Assembly (NCBI GenBank): GCA_020631675.1
Contig: JAHDGT010000198.1
Coordinates: forward strand, 1-7,954
Direction of reading: 5' to 3'
Source: Bacteroidota bacterium
GTDB taxonomy: Bacteria > Bacteroidota > Bacteroidia > Chitinophagales > UBA2359
Length of the DNA: 7,954 bases
Shown here: one piece after another, positions 7,693 to 7,954 of the stretch
Numbering within the stretch: the stretch's first letter is position 1
Layout: every line of letters begins with the position of its first letter
Notes under the pieces: model-generated
Database searches by the model: none
What the model saw: the letters and a program-made list of their open reading frames with translations, nothing else
Told to the model about the DNA's origin: nothing
Translations under genes and position numbers: made by a program

Positions 7693-7841
7693 CGGGCGCA
7701 TCCATGCAATAAAGCCTTGCGCGAGCTAGTCGCAAAAGTTTCGGCAAGCAGCACGAAATCTCATATCTCGAGTCTCTGGTCTCACGTCTAAAAAAGCGCA
7801 AGCCTTAACTGCATGGTCGGGCTATCCGTTAAAATTCACCT
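7693..7841 (-). repeat. Structured stem-loop repeat, right copy
   Basis: The second copy of the element at about 34-166, in opposite orientation. Read on the - strand it starts with AACGGATAGCC (7830-7820), then GACC, then a stem whose 21-base arms are 7816-7796 and 7722-7702. Of the 21 pairs, 18 are Watson-Crick, one is G.U, and two (T/T and G/G) are mismatched. GCAGT opens and ATTGC closes the stem region, as in the left copy. The outer end extends weakly to 7841 (AGGTGA and ATTTTA shared with the left copy). The stem ends 100 bases before the MuiA-like start codon. Boundaries are approximate. Confidence 0.6.
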
Positions 7842-7947
7842 CCTGCCTGCTGCTGTTTGGCAGGCGTAAAAATGGCTACCTCTGGGCCGCCTTTTTACGC
7901 CGCCAAACAGGGCGCATTCAGGCGGCTCATTACCACTGCTATCCCTT
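7821..7947 (+). repeat. Short direct repeats flanking a hairpin
   Basis: GCTATCCGTT (7821-7830) and GCTATCCCTT (7938-7947) match at 9 of 10 bases and lie either side of the hairpin at 7853-7910. They could mark an insertion into an older repeat, or be recurrent modules of a repeat family. Confidence 0.4.
7853..7910. repeat. Long near-perfect inverted repeat
   Basis: CTGTTTGGCAGGCGTAAAAA (7853-7872) is the reverse complement of TTTTTACGCCGCCAAACAG (7892-7910) except for one unpaired base, with a 19-base loop. Competing smaller stems exist nearby: GCCTGC with GCAGGC on the left, and GCCGCC (7899-7904) with GGCGGC (7921-7926) on the right. The structure abuts the right copy of the stem-loop repeat and is not followed by a gene in this window. 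Confidence 0.6.
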
Positions 7948-7954
7948 GCGTGTG

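Larger units (their letters stand above)
7602..7954. other. Non-coding, repeat-rich region upstream of the MuiA-like gene
   Basis: No credible reading frame is present in these 353 bases. The part next to the gene (7602-7692) should hold its promoter and leader, but I find no TAnnTTTG box with a -33 partner. A weak GTCTA/TAGAC pair (7624-7628, 7646-7650) is the only symmetry there. From 7693 to the window end the DNA is richer in G+C and built from inverted and direct repeats, listed separately. Confidence 0.7.

Noticed and set aside
7507..7701. 64-residue - strand frame overlapping the MuiA-like start
   Set aside because: It overlaps the start of a well supported gene in another frame and extends into the repeat region.
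7693..7954. CRISPR array or tRNA at the right end
   Set aside because: There are no regularly spaced identical repeats, and the hairpins do not form a cloverleaf with tRNA-conserved bases.

Overview
The window carries five complete genes and no RNA gene that I can recognise. It looks like chromosomal DNA from a Bacteroidota bacterium, probably a Saprospiraceae/Cytophagia-like marine or environmental lineage; the genus cannot be fixed from sequence alone. Support comes from moderately low G+C, start codons preceded by A/T-rich sequence instead of Shine-Dalgarno sites, a TAnnTTTG-type promoter, and the gene content (PKD plus 'DPVCGCD' Kazal-like secreted protein, DUF4139/MuiA-like protein, Nudix protein with a C-terminal winged helix).

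Layout. Bases 1-243 are non-coding and hold a structured repeat copy (about 34-166). From 244 to 4224 on the + strand lie two tandem paralogous membrane proteins of the HTTM (vitamin K-dependent gamma-carboxylase-like) family, 33 bp apart and probably co-transcribed. Ten bases later, and convergent with them, is a secreted protein on the - strand (4235-5002) with a Kazal-like domain between two PKD domains. Its likely promoter overlaps a perfect 7-bp-arm palindrome. On the - strand, 7601 to 5194, come a secreted DUF4140/DUF4139 protein (MuiA family) and, 11 bp downstream, a Nudix hydrolase/NrtR-like protein, a probable two-gene operon. Bases 7602-7954 are non-coding and repeat-rich.

The most unusual observation is in the two non-coding ends. 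They carry opposite-orientation copies of one diverged element: an AACGGATAGCC block followed by a long stem-loop whose arms begin and end with GCAGT and ATTGC. The stems differ in sequence between copies but stay paired, and both keep the same G.U wobble when read in the direction of the adjacent gene. Each copy sits about 85-100 bases upstream of the start codon of its neighbouring operon in the same relative orientation. It could be a dispersed hairpin repeat (REP/MITE-like) or a structured leader RNA; sequence alone does not decide.

How the genes relate: the HTTM pair is probably one functional unit at the inner membrane, the PKD-Kazal protein acts outside the inner membrane, and the MuiA-like/Nudix pair joins an envelope protein of unknown role to a nucleotide-derivative hydrolase or sensor. 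No shared pathway for all five genes is evident, and there is no phage or insertion-sequence gene in the window.
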